Assembly (NCBI GenBank): GCA_900541355.1
Contig: UQJU01000046.1
Location: forward strand, 1-11,422
Direction: 5' to 3'
DNA: 11,422 nucleotides
Origin: Candidatus Avelusimicrobium fimicolum
GTDB lineage: Bacteria > Elusimicrobiota > Elusimicrobia > Elusimicrobiales > Elusimicrobiaceae
Translations under genes and position numbers: made by a program
The notes under the pieces: model-generated
The model's database searches: none
Told to the model about the DNA's origin: nothing
What the model saw: the letters and a program-made list of their open reading frames with translations, nothing else
Shown here: positions 1 through 5,743 of the stretch, piece by piece
Numbering within the stretch: the stretch's first letter is position 1
Layout of the letters: each line of letters starts with the position of its first letter

Positions 1-1
1 A

Positions 2-172
2 CCGGTGGCGGAAATACGCAGCGGGCCGGGGACGAATTTCCCCGCCAGCGCAAGCGTAGCCCAAGGGCACTTGCTGACCGTGCAGGACGAAAAAGACTCT
101 TGGTACGAAGTTATTGTAAAGTCTCAGGGTATTAAGGGTTGGGTAAATAAAAACGCCATAGAACAAATTTAA
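2..172 (+). CDS. C-terminal end of an SH3b-domain protein (5' partial)
   Basis: This reading frame is open from the window edge to TAA at 170-172 and gives 56 residues. The sequence has the hallmarks of a bacterial SH3 (SH3b/SH3_3) domain: an early RSGPGTNFP, a central hydrophobic strand followed by DSWYEV, and a closing GWVNKNAI. SH3b domains usually bind peptidoglycan or other envelope ligands and often sit at the C-terminus of exported proteins; here the domain ends only about five residues before the stop. The catalytic or membrane part, if any, lies upstream and cannot be seen. The stop codon overlaps the ribosome-binding site of gmhA, so the two genes are probably co-transcribed. Domain identity is fairly sure; the function of the whole protein is unknown. 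Confidence 0.8.
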   Translation, partial: PVAEIRSGPGTNFPASASVAQGHLLTVQDEKDSWYEVIVKSQGIKGWVNKNAIEQI

Positions 173-173
173 A

Positions 174-177
174 GGAG
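174..177 (+). promoter_or_regulatory. Ribosome-binding site of gmhA
   Basis: AAAGGAG at 171-177 lies 7 nt before the ATG at 185. It selects that ATG over the out-of-frame ATG at 181, which opens only a meaningless frame. Confidence 0.8.
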
Positions 178-184
178 TTTATGT

Positions 185-742
185 ATGTTTGTACAGCAAC
201 AAGCCGACGAATTAATCAAAGCCGTAATGTATGTAAAAGAACACCTGGCGGACAAGGTGGAAACCTTGGCGTCCGAAGTGGTTAAAGCCTTTAAAAACGG
301 ACATAAAGTTATTTTAATGGGAAACGGCGGAAGCGCCTCTGATGCGCAGCATATTGCGGCAGAATTTGTAGGCCGTTTTAAAAAGGAACGTCCGTCCTTG
401 CCGGCACTTGCGTTAAACACTAACTCTTCCACCCTTACCGCCATTGGAAACGATTATTCTTATGATGTGGTTTTTTCCCGTCAAATTGACGGTTTTGCCC
501 AGCCGGGTGATGTCGTAATCGGCATTTCCACCTCCGGCAACAGCAAAAATGTATATTTAGCCTTAGGTCTTGCCAAGCGCAAGGGCTGCTTTACGGCGGC
601 CTTTTTGGGTAAAGACGGCGGCACCATTAAAGATATGTGTGATTTACCGCTCGTCGTAAATGTAAAAGATACTCCGCATATTCAGGCCTGCCATATTTTT
701 ATGGGCCATTGTATGTGCGATTTAGTGGACCAGGCATACTGA
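185..742 (+). CDS. gmhA: Phosphoheptose isomerase (sedoheptulose 7-phosphate isomerase)
   Basis: The product is 185 residues, normal for GmhA, and is a single cytoplasmic SIS domain. GmhA converts sedoheptulose 7-phosphate to D-glycero-D-manno-heptose 7-phosphate, the first step toward the ADP- or GDP-heptose used in LPS core or surface glycans. Visible motifs are GNGGSASDAQH at 46-56 and STSGNS at 115-120. H56, E60, Q167 and H175 line up with E. coli metal/catalytic positions H61, E65, Q172 and H180 with a constant offset of five. This favours a working GmhA over the related replication factor DiaA. The ATG at 185 has a strong Shine-Dalgarno. The gene is 3 nt from rpiB and its SH3b neighbour ends at its ribosome-binding site, so it lies inside an operon. 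No other heptose-pathway gene is visible here. Confidence 0.93.
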   Translation: MFVQQQADELIKAVMYVKEHLADKVETLASEVVKAFKNGHKVILMGNGGSASDAQHIAAEFVGRFKKERPSLPALALNTNSSTLTAIGNDYSYDVVFSRQIDGFAQPGDVVIGISTSGNSKNVYLALGLAKRKGCFTAAFLGKDGGTIKDMCDLPLVVNVKDTPHIQACHIFMGHCMCDLVDQAY

Positions 743-745
743 TTT

Positions 746-1198
746 ATGAAAATAGCAATAGGATGCGATCACGCGGGCTTTCCGCTGAAAGAAACCGTAG
801 CGGCTGTTGTACGCCGCTTGGGGCACGAAGTAATTGATTGCGGCACGTTTAGTTGCGAACGCGCCGATTACCCCGACTATGCCGACAAAGTAGCCAAAAT
901 GGTGGCTTCCCAACAAGCCGACCGCGGTATTTTGCTCTGCGGAAGCGGGGTGGGTGTGTGCATTACGGCCAACAAAACCAAGGGCGTGCGCGCGTGCGTA
1001 TGCCACGATGCGTATAGCGCAAAACAAGCCGTAGAGCACGATGCACTCAATGTGTTGTGTATGGGTGCACGCATTATCGGCCCGGCTGTTGCCGAGGAAC
1101 TGACCGAACGATTTTTAAGCGCCTCTTTCCTGACGGGGACCCGCCACGAAATAAGGCTTAATAAAGTAAAAGCGATTGAAAACGCAAATTTTAAATAA
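746..1198 (+). CDS. rpiB: Ribose 5-phosphate isomerase B
   Basis: The product is 150 residues, the usual size of the RpiB/LacAB family. RpiB interconverts ribose 5-phosphate and ribulose 5-phosphate in the non-oxidative pentose phosphate pathway. The N-terminal GCDHAGFPLK carries the D8-H9 pair. C65 in CGSGVGVCITANK corresponds to the catalytic cysteine (C66 in E. coli), and H98 in EHDALNVL is the histidine of the HNDAN-like segment, followed by GARIIG. Some RpiB-family members act on allose or galactose 6-phosphate. The DHAG start and the cysteine base are shared, so exact substrate is inferred from context. The ATG lies 3 nt after the gmhA stop with only a weak CAGG upstream, so translational coupling is likely. 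Nothing looks damaged. Confidence 0.92.
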   Translation: MKIAIGCDHAGFPLKETVAAVVRRLGHEVIDCGTFSCERADYPDYADKVAKMVASQQADRGILLCGSGVGVCITANKTKGVRACVCHDAYSAKQAVEHDALNVLCMGARIIGPAVAEELTERFLSASFLTGTRHEIRLNKVKAIENANFK

Positions 1199-1203
1199 AA
1201 AAT

Positions 1204-1208
1204 AAGGA
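1204..1208 (+). promoter_or_regulatory. Ribosome-binding site deciding the pgi start
   Basis: AAGGA lies 8 nt before the ATG at 1217 but overlaps the in-frame ATG at 1208. It therefore supports 1217 as the real start. Confidence 0.65.
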
Positions 1209-1216
1209 TGGAACGT

Positions 1217-2881
1217 ATGAATACACAAGCAAACCCGATGGCCGAAGGAATTATCCGTGAAGGGGAAATTAAACTGGAAGGATTAGAGTTTAATACCAAA
1301 TTCTGGGCCAAGGACCCCACTCTTTGGAAACAAGATAAAGAAAGCATGGACTTTATCGTCAAATTTTTGGGTTGGCAAAAAGTCTATAACTGGACGCTAG
1401 AACGCATTGACAGCGTAACCGCCTTTGCCGAAGATGTAAAACAAAATTTCAAACATTGTGTCATTATGGGTATGGGCGGCTCCTCCCTCGCGCCAGAAGT
1501 GTTCCGCACCGTATTCGGTAAGCAAAACGGCTGGCCGGAACTTATCGTATTGGACACCACCAACCCCGATTGGATCGGTGCCGCACGCGCCCGCATCAAC
1601 CCGGCGGAAACATTGTTCATCTTCGCCAGCAAATCCGGCGGTACGGTGGAACCCTCCTCCCAATTTGCTTATTTCTACGACGAAGTAAAGAAAGCCGGTG
1701 TAAAAGAACCCGGTAAGAATTTTGCCGCTATTACCGACGAGGGAACCGGTTTGGAAGCATTAGCCAAAAAGCACAACTTCCGCAAAACCTTTATCAACCC
1801 CTCTGACATTGGCGGCCGCTTTTCCGCCCTGTCCTTCTTTGGTATTGTGCCTGCCGCCATTATGGGCGTGGACGTAAAACGCTTGCTGACGATTGCCCAG
1901 GAACAGGCCGAAACCTTTGGTCCCGAAGCCCCCGAAAAAGGCAATGCCGCCGTGCAGTTGGGTGCTTATATGGGTGCGTGCAACGTCAACCACAGCAAGG
2001 ACAAAATGACCCTTTTAACCCCCAAAGATTTAGCCACTTTCGGCTTGTGGGCCGAACAATTAGTAGCCGAATCCACGGGTAAAGAAGGCAAAGGCGTCGT
2101 CCCGGTGGCGGGTGAAACGCTCACGCCAAACTTTGATTACCGCGAGGACCGCTTCTTTGTCCATTTGTCCACGGACAGCGAAGACGACAAACGCGTCAGT
2201 GCTATTGCCGCCGACTTGGCTGAACGCAGTTACCCCGTATTTACGATTAAAATGGACGACGTCTATCAATTAGGCGCTATGTTTCTATTGTGGGAAATTG
2301 CCACCGCCGCCGCAGGCGCCATTTTGGGCATTGACCCCTTTGACCAACCCAATGTGCAAGATGCCAAAACCCGCACGAAAAACCTCTTGGCTAAACTGGA
2401 AAACGGCAATGTTCCGGCCGAAGTATCCGCCCCGATTTTGGTCTCTGCCGACATCGCCGGCGAAGTAAAAATGGAAACCTTGGCCCAGGATTTGTATTCC
2501 CTTTTGGAAAGCAACGACTATGTGGCCTTGCTCCCGTATGTTTATCCATGCGAAGAAACCGAAAAGGCTCTGCTCGGCCTGCGCGACAAAATTATGCTGC
2601 GCACCAAACGCGCCGTCTTGTTTGGTTACGGGCCGCGCTACCTGCACTCCACCGGCCAGTTGCACAAGGGCGACGGAAACAACGGTGTATTTTTGATTCT
2701 CTCCGCCGAGCCGGCCAATGACATCAAAATTCCCGGACATCACTATACGTTCGGACAACTTTGTAATGCGCAGGCATTGGGCGATTTCCAAGCCTTGCAG
2801 GCCAAAGGCCGCCGCGTGATTAAAATTCACTTGGCGCAGCCGCTGTTGGAAAGCATCAAAAAAATCAGCGACTTGTTCTAA
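1217..2881 (+). CDS. pgi: Glucose-6-phosphate isomerase, of the type fused to transaldolase in other bacteria
   Basis: The product is 554 residues from the ATG at 1217 (557 if the ATG at 1208 is used). It interconverts glucose 6-phosphate and fructose 6-phosphate. Two SIS-type lobes are visible: GMGGSS at 85-90 and SKSGGTVEP at 138-146. DIGGRFSALS at 197-206 is the family signature, and AESTGKEG at 284-291 carries the likely catalytic Glu285. The C-terminal segments (FDQPNVQDAK at 375-384 and LHSTGQLHKG at 476-485) resemble the Pgi half of bifunctional transaldolase-Pgi proteins more than E. coli-type Pgi. No transaldolase domain is attached: the first ~80 residues are only a short lead-in. 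The gene follows rpiB by 18 nt and is the last gene of the operon, closed by a strong terminator. Family is certain; the comparison to the fused type is from memory of that family. Confidence 0.93.
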   Translation: MNTQANPMAEGIIREGEIKLEGLEFNTKFWAKDPTLWKQDKESMDFIVKFLGWQKVYNWTLERIDSVTAFAEDVKQNFKHCVIMGMGGSSLAPEVFRTVFGKQNGWPELIVLDTTNPDWIGAARARINPAETLFIFASKSGGTVEPSSQFAYFYDEVKKAGVKEPGKNFAAITDEGTGLEALAKKHNFRKTFINPSDIGGRFSALSFFGIVPAAIMGVDVKRLLTIAQEQAETFGPEAPEKGNAAVQLGAYMGACNVNHSKDKMTLLTPKDLATFGLWAEQLVAESTGKEGKGVVPVAGETLTPNFDYREDRFFVHLSTDSEDDKRVSAIAADLAERSYPVFTIKMDDVYQLGAMFLLWEIATAAAGAILGIDPFDQPNVQDAKTRTKNLLAKLENGNVPAEVSAPILVSADIAGEVKMETLAQDLYSLLESNDYVALLPYVYPCEETEKALLGLRDKIMLRTKRAVLFGYGPRYLHSTGQLHKGDGNNGVFLILSAEPANDIKIPGHHYTFGQLCNAQALGDFQALQAKGRRVIKIHLAQPLLESIKKISDLF

Positions 2882-2891
2882 TTAACCTATC

Positions 2892-2928
2892 AGCAAGGCG
2901 GTTCCTTTAAGGGCCGCCTTGCTTTTTT
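2892..2928 (+). terminator. Rho-independent terminator after pgi
   Basis: A perfect 10-bp stem (AGCAAGGCGG at 2892-2901 with CCGCCTTGCT at 2914-2923) has a 12-nt loop and six T residues at 2923-2928. It ends only 4 nt before the miaB start codon, which is unusual. Confidence 0.9.
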
Positions 2929-2932
2929 ATCT

Positions 2933-4162
2933 ATGACCAAAGTATTTATTCAAACCTACGGCTGCCAAATGAACGTGGCCGACTCCGACGAAATGTTTGC
3001 GCATTTGGCATCGCGCGGGGCACAATATACCGAAAACTTGGACGAAGCCGATATTGCCCTGATTAACACCTGTACGGTGCGCGACCACGCCGAACACCGC
3101 GCCGTTTCGTTCTTGGGCCGTTTGGCCGCGTGGAAGCAGGAAAAGCCGGGCCGCGTGATTATTTTTGCGGGCTGCGCCGCCCAACGCTTGGGTAAAACCC
3201 TTCAAAAAAAATACCCTTTTTTAGATATTATTTCGGGCGCAAAAGAAATTGAACATTTTGCCGACACCTTAGATGCAAGCGGTCTTTTCAACGCCCCCGG
3301 CAAAGATGCCCACCAGTTAGCCAGCGGCTTAACAGGTTATGTAACCATTATGCGCGGGTGTAATTTTGCTTGCTCCTACTGCATTGTACCCAGCGTTCGC
3401 GGCCCCGTGAAATGCCTGCCCGCAGAGGATATTTTAGCCGATGCCGCACAAAAAGCCCGGGCCGGAGCGAAAGAAATTATGCTCCTGGGGCAAACGGTCA
3501 ATGCCTATCAGTTTGAAAACACTTCTTTTGCCGATTTACTGAATCAGGTCAGCCGCTTACCCGGAGTAGAGCGTGTACGTTTTACAAGTCCGCACCCCAT
3601 TTATTTTACTCCGGAATTTTTGGACGCCATTAAAGACAATCCTAAAATCGCCCGCCACGTCCATTTGCCTGTGCAAAGCGGCTCTACCAAGGTTTTACAG
3701 GAAATGAAACGCGGCTACACACGCGAAATATTTTTGGAAAAAGTCCGCGCTTTAAAGTCTTGCGGTTTCAATATATCTACGGACATTATTGTCGGGTTCC
3801 CGACCGAGACAGAGGACGACTTCAAAGAGACTCTCTCGTTGGTGGACGAGGCGGAATTTTTTGCGGCTTACTGCTTTAAATATTCCCCCCGCCAGGGCAC
3901 TCCGGCGGCCAAAATGAAACTCTTACCGCAAAATATACTGGAAGAACGGCTTGATATTTTGTTAAATAAAGTAAGAGGTTTATCCGACGCGGCGTATCAA
4001 GCGCAAGTCGGCTCCGTGCAGGAAGTGCTTTTAGAAAGTGAAAACAAAGGACGCGCTTCCGGCAATTTTTGGGTAAAGACCCGTAAGTCTTACCCTGTTG
4101 GCTCCGTCATAAAAACCTCTATTGAAAAAGCCGACGGAACCTTATTATTTGCGAGGGACTAA
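2933..4162 (+). CDS. miaB: tRNA-2-methylthio-N6-dimethylallyladenosine (ms2i6A37) synthase
   Basis: The product is 409 residues, slightly shorter than typical MiaB. This radical-SAM enzyme adds a methylthio group to i6A37 of tRNAs reading UNN codons. The N-terminal UPF0004 domain has its three cluster cysteines at C11, C47 and C81. The radical-SAM cluster motif CNFACSYC is at 143-150. A TRAM domain that binds tRNA occupies roughly residues 345-409. TCTVRDHAEHR at 46-56 is the MiaB-type rather than RimO- or MtaB-type segment. The ATG matches the family N-terminus, but it has no Shine-Dalgarno and sits just behind the pgi terminator. MiaA, which makes its substrate, is encoded about 1.6 kb downstream. 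PilZ follows after 4 nt. Confidence 0.94.
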   Translation: MTKVFIQTYGCQMNVADSDEMFAHLASRGAQYTENLDEADIALINTCTVRDHAEHRAVSFLGRLAAWKQEKPGRVIIFAGCAAQRLGKTLQKKYPFLDIISGAKEIEHFADTLDASGLFNAPGKDAHQLASGLTGYVTIMRGCNFACSYCIVPSVRGPVKCLPAEDILADAAQKARAGAKEIMLLGQTVNAYQFENTSFADLLNQVSRLPGVERVRFTSPHPIYFTPEFLDAIKDNPKIARHVHLPVQSGSTKVLQEMKRGYTREIFLEKVRALKSCGFNISTDIIVGFPTETEDDFKETLSLVDEAEFFAAYCFKYSPRQGTPAAKMKLLPQNILEERLDILLNKVRGLSDAAYQAQVGSVQEVLLESENKGRASGNFWVKTRKSYPVGSVIKTSIEKADGTLLFARD

Positions 4163-4166
4163 TTTT

Positions 4167-4631
4167 ATGAAACAACATTTTCCTGAAAAACGCAGACATC
4201 CGCGTATGCCGGTCATCAGCAATTTGATTGAACCGGTCAACTTGCATTACAAAACCGCCGACGGAAAGGAAACTTCCCTGGTCGCCATTTTGGCGGACTT
4301 GTCCGCTTCCGGTATGCGTATGATTAGTTTTTTGGGCGCGCCGCTGGCTGACAAATTTTCCATTAGTTTGCAACTGCCCGGCACGGGCAAAATGGAAGTG
4401 CAGGCACGCTTAGCGTGGGTGAAACAGCGCGAAAATGTATATACTATCGGCATTGAATTTGTAAAAATGGCCGAAAAGGACGCTAAAATCATCAGCGAAA
4501 TGGCCGACGATTTTAACGACTGCGACACGCGCATTTTGCTCAAACTGCCTGAGGTTTGCGTAGGCACCTGCAAATGCAACAAAATCTGCAATAAAATTCA
4601 AAAGGACGAAACTCTTTTTGAAGACAAATAG
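4167..4631 (+). CDS. PilZ-domain protein with a cysteine-rich C-terminal tail
   Basis: The product is 154 residues. PilZ domains bind cyclic di-GMP and control motility, pili or envelope functions. Both ligand motifs are present: RxxxR at R9-R13 (RRHPR) and DxSxxG at D44-S46-G49 (DLSASG). The domain runs to about residue 100. The remaining 54 residues contain five cysteines: C119, then C131, C135, C137 and C141 in the pattern C-x3-C-x-C-x3-C, followed by a charged tail. That arrangement could bind a metal or Fe-S cluster (inference). The ATG at 4167 is preceded by GAGG at 4153-4156 and lies 4 nt after the miaB stop. An upstream TTG at 4122 would overlap miaB by 41 nt and adds no PilZ sequence. 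The gene ends against a convergent pilin gene, so a link to pilus control is plausible. Confidence 0.87.
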   Translation: MKQHFPEKRRHPRMPVISNLIEPVNLHYKTADGKETSLVAILADLSASGMRMISFLGAPLADKFSISLQLPGTGKMEVQARLAWVKQRENVYTIGIEFVKMAEKDAKIISEMADDFNDCDTRILLKLPEVCVGTCKCNKICNKIQKDETLFEDK

Positions 4632-4655
4632 TTTCCGTTATCGCAAATAACCTAT

Positions 4656-4686
4656 AAAAAACCCCCGGTTAAAACCGGGGGTTTTT
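4656..4686. terminator. Bidirectional terminator between PilZ (+) and prepilin (-)
   Basis: A perfect 9-bp stem (CCCCCGGTT at 4662-4670 with AACCGGGGG at 4673-4681) has a 2-nt loop. Six A residues precede it (4656-4661) and five T residues follow (4682-4686). It can therefore terminate transcripts from both strands. It starts 24 nt after the PilZ stop and ends 4 nt from the prepilin stop. Confidence 0.92.
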
Positions 4687-4690
4687 ATAT

Positions 4691-5545
4691 TTATCGAAAA
4701 GAGTAATTGTATCCCGTTTTCCCTGAATCACTACCGCTTGGACTATCTCTTCCCGACAAATTTTGACAAATTCTATTAGGAATATCTCCAACATCCAATG
4801 AGGGGGCCCAACAAGAGGCACTTTCGTATATGTAAAATTTTACTAAGGAAATGTGATTTTTTTTCTCCATACAGACAACTGAATTATTAGGGTTTCCGTT
4901 TGAATCCGTATCTCTAAGGTCGCAAAACATATCACTATTGCCCACTTGTGTAGAACTATATTTTTTAAAACCGGCAGGGATTGCAACAACTAACGAATCA
5001 AAATTGCTGGCATAGCGGTTTGTTTGCATATAAAAGTGCTGTTGGGCTTGGTCCACCGCGCGCATAAAGGCATACATCGTAGCCACGCGGCTAGTGCCTA
5101 CCGCTACCCGGTACGACGGCAACGCCGCCGCGGCCAGTATGCCAATAATAAGAACGACTACTAATAGTTCTATAAGGGTAAAGCCAGCGCCTTGCAGGCG
5201 GCAGATTGGCCGCACTCTTTTGATTAATGGAAGCACACTGTTTTTGTAATGTCGCAACCCAACGAAACGGCAACAAGAAACAATACATCTTTGGCCATTA
5301 TCCCGTAAGATTTGACTGCCCGCTAGGGTACGGCCCGCAGGGTTACGGGATCTGTCGTTGTAGTTGTCATCCCGGACGCGGATCCGGGATCCAGTCTGTT
5401 TATTAGAAAAACTCTTTATTTTATTTCTGGATTCCGGGTTCCCGTTCGCATACGGGCCCCGGAATGACAACAAAGATAACAACAGTTCCTGGACTACGAC
5501 TTTCCAGGATGACGACAAGAATAAAGTATTCATAAAACCTTTCAT
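4691..5545 (-). CDS. Type IV prepilin-like protein with an exceptionally long, repeat-derived leader
   Basis: From the ATG at 5545 the product is 284 residues. A class III/type IV pilin signature, GFTLIELLVVVLIIGILAA, begins at G121. Prepilin peptidase would cut between G121 and F122 and leave a 163-residue mature pilin with the conserved Glu5 at E126. The mature part has an N-terminal hydrophobic helix, then ALPSY and four cysteines (C208, C225, C245, C260) able to form two disulfides. The start is supported by AAGGAG 6 nt upstream. However, the resulting 121-residue leader is far longer than the usual 5-30 residues and is encoded by palindromic repeats. An in-frame GTG at 5215 would give an 11-residue leader, but it has no visible ribosome-binding site. 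A TTG at 5581 would give 296 residues. Pilin identity is sure; start and functionality are not. Confidence 0.82.
   Translation of the reverse strand: MKGFMNTLFLSSSWKVVVQELLLSLLSFRGPYANGNPESRNKIKSFSNKQTGSRIRVRDDNYNDRSRNPAGRTLAGSQILRDNGQRCIVSCCRFVGLRHYKNSVLPLIKRVRPICRLQGAGFTLIELLVVVLIIGILAAAALPSYRVAVGTSRVATMYAFMRAVDQAQQHFYMQTNRYASNFDSLVVAIPAGFKKYSSTQVGNSDMFCDLRDTDSNGNPNNSVVCMEKKNHISLVKFYIYESASCWAPSLDVGDIPNRICQNLSGRDSPSGSDSGKTGYNYSFR
5300..5351. repeat. Inverted repeat enclosing a 15-nt tandem duplication
   Basis: ATCCCGTAA at 5300-5308 is perfectly complementary to TTACGGGAT at 5343-5351. Inside are two adjacent near-copies of a 15-mer: CCCGCTAGGGTACGG (5319-5333) and CCCGCAGGGTTACGG (5334-5348). 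They differ by a one-base indel pair. Confidence 0.7.
5363..5471. repeat. 109-bp palindromic repeat element
   Basis: The ends GTTGTCAT (5363-5370) and ATGACAAC (5464-5471) are perfect 8-nt inverted repeats. Inward, GATCCGGGATCCAG (5381-5394) mirrors CTGGATTCCGGG (5427-5438) imperfectly, around a 32-nt AT-rich spacer. The architecture (GTCAT-CCGG ... ATCCAG / CTGGAT ... CCGGAATGAC) resembles dispersed palindromic elements seen in many bacterial genomes, including those that insert into reading frames in Rickettsia. That comparison is from memory. Confidence 0.65.
5487..5509. repeat. Small hairpin repeat
   Basis: TCCTGGA (5487-5493) pairs perfectly with TCCAGGA (5503-5509) around a 9-nt loop and is followed by TGACGACAAG. 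It looks like a shortened relative of the neighbouring 109-bp element, whose right end is CTGGATTCC...GGAATGACAAC. Confidence 0.5.
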
Positions 5546-5551
5546 TTTTTT

Positions 5552-5557
5552 CTCCTT
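5552..5557 (-). promoter_or_regulatory. Ribosome-binding site of the prepilin gene
   Basis: On the - strand AAGGAG lies 6 nt before the ATG at 5545. It is one of the strongest Shine-Dalgarno sequences in the window. It is the main argument that translation begins far upstream of the pilin signature. Confidence 0.8.
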
Positions 5558-5589
5558 GTTAAGGCCTTTATATTTAAGCAAAACAGCCT

Positions 5590-5607
5590 TTTATACGCAT
5601 TTTTATA
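5590..5607 (-). promoter_or_regulatory. Two candidate -10 boxes for the prepilin gene
   Basis: TATAAA occurs twice on the - strand (5607-5602 and 5595-5590), 12 nt apart and 45-62 nt upstream of the ATG. Neither has a convincing -35 at 16-18 nt. The only good TTGACA (5646-5641) is 33 nt from the first box, too far for a standard promoter. Confidence 0.3.
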
Positions 5608-5640
5608 CAGCGGATACACCGGGGTATATTCAGCCCTTAT

Positions 5641-5656
5641 TGTCAAAATTTTAACA
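5641..5656. promoter_or_regulatory. Near-perfect 16-bp palindrome, candidate operator
   Basis: TGTCAAAATTTTAACA differs from its own reverse complement at only one symmetric base pair. It lies in the divergent region between prepilin (-) and miaA (+) and contains TTGACA on the - strand. This is the form of a dimeric regulator site, but AT-rich palindromes can also occur by chance. Confidence 0.35.
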
Positions 5657-5731
5657 AAAAAAAACGAAACAACCCCTTTAAAACAAACGGCCCCCAAACC
5701 GCCTTTCCAAAAATAAACATCACTTATTTTA

Positions 5732-5737
5732 TACAAT
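5732..5737 (+). promoter_or_regulatory. Candidate -10 box for leaderless miaA transcript
   Basis: TACAAT is followed by exactly 6 nt and then the ATG at 5744. That would place the transcription start on or next to the start codon. No Shine-Dalgarno and no clear -35 are present. Confidence 0.35.
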
Positions 5738-5743
5738 ATGTTT

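Larger units (their letters stand above)
5180..5539 (-). repeat. Repeat-rich in-frame segment inside the prepilin leader
   Basis: Between codon 3 (G3) and codon 121 (G121) of the prepilin gene lie 354 nt with no resemblance to pilin sequence. The segment holds at least three separate inverted repeats and one tandem repeat, listed separately. It is bounded by GGTTTTA (5539-5533, read on the - strand) and GGCTTTA (5185-5179), a 6/7 match. The frame stays open throughout. Removing 118 codons would restore a normal prepilin start, MKG followed by FTLIELL. Confidence 0.6.

Noticed and set aside
1208..1216. ATG at 1208 as the pgi start
   Set aside because: The AAGGA sequence overlaps this ATG, leaving no spacing. 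The in-frame ATG at 1217 has it 8 nt upstream.
877..1362. - strand reading frame of 161 residues opposite rpiB/pgi
   Set aside because: It is antisense to two well-conserved genes and shows no motif, so it is a codon-bias shadow.
2285..2830. - strand reading frame of 181 residues opposite pgi
   Set aside because: It lies fully antisense to conserved Pgi sequence, with no ribosome-binding site or family resemblance.
4122..4166. TTG start extending the PilZ protein into miaB
   Set aside because: It overlaps miaB by 41 nt and adds no conserved sequence. The ATG at 4167 has a GAGG ribosome-binding site.
5546..5581. TTG at 5581 as the prepilin start
   Set aside because: AAGGAG lies downstream of it and at proper distance from the ATG at 5545.
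5641..5646. TTGACA as the -35 of a standard prepilin promoter
   Set aside because: No -10-like hexamer lies 16-18 nt downstream; the nearest TATAAA is 33 nt away. I kept it only as part of the palindrome.
5364..5654. + strand reading frame of 96 residues opposite the prepilin leader
   Set aside because: It runs through the palindromic repeats and the promoter region, has no ribosome-binding site and no recognisable protein features. Palindromes tend to be open on both strands.
5671..5710. G/C-rich stretch (CGGCCCCCAAACCGCC) as a terminator or structured RNA
   Set aside because: Only very short, mismatched stems can be drawn, and no gene ends there.
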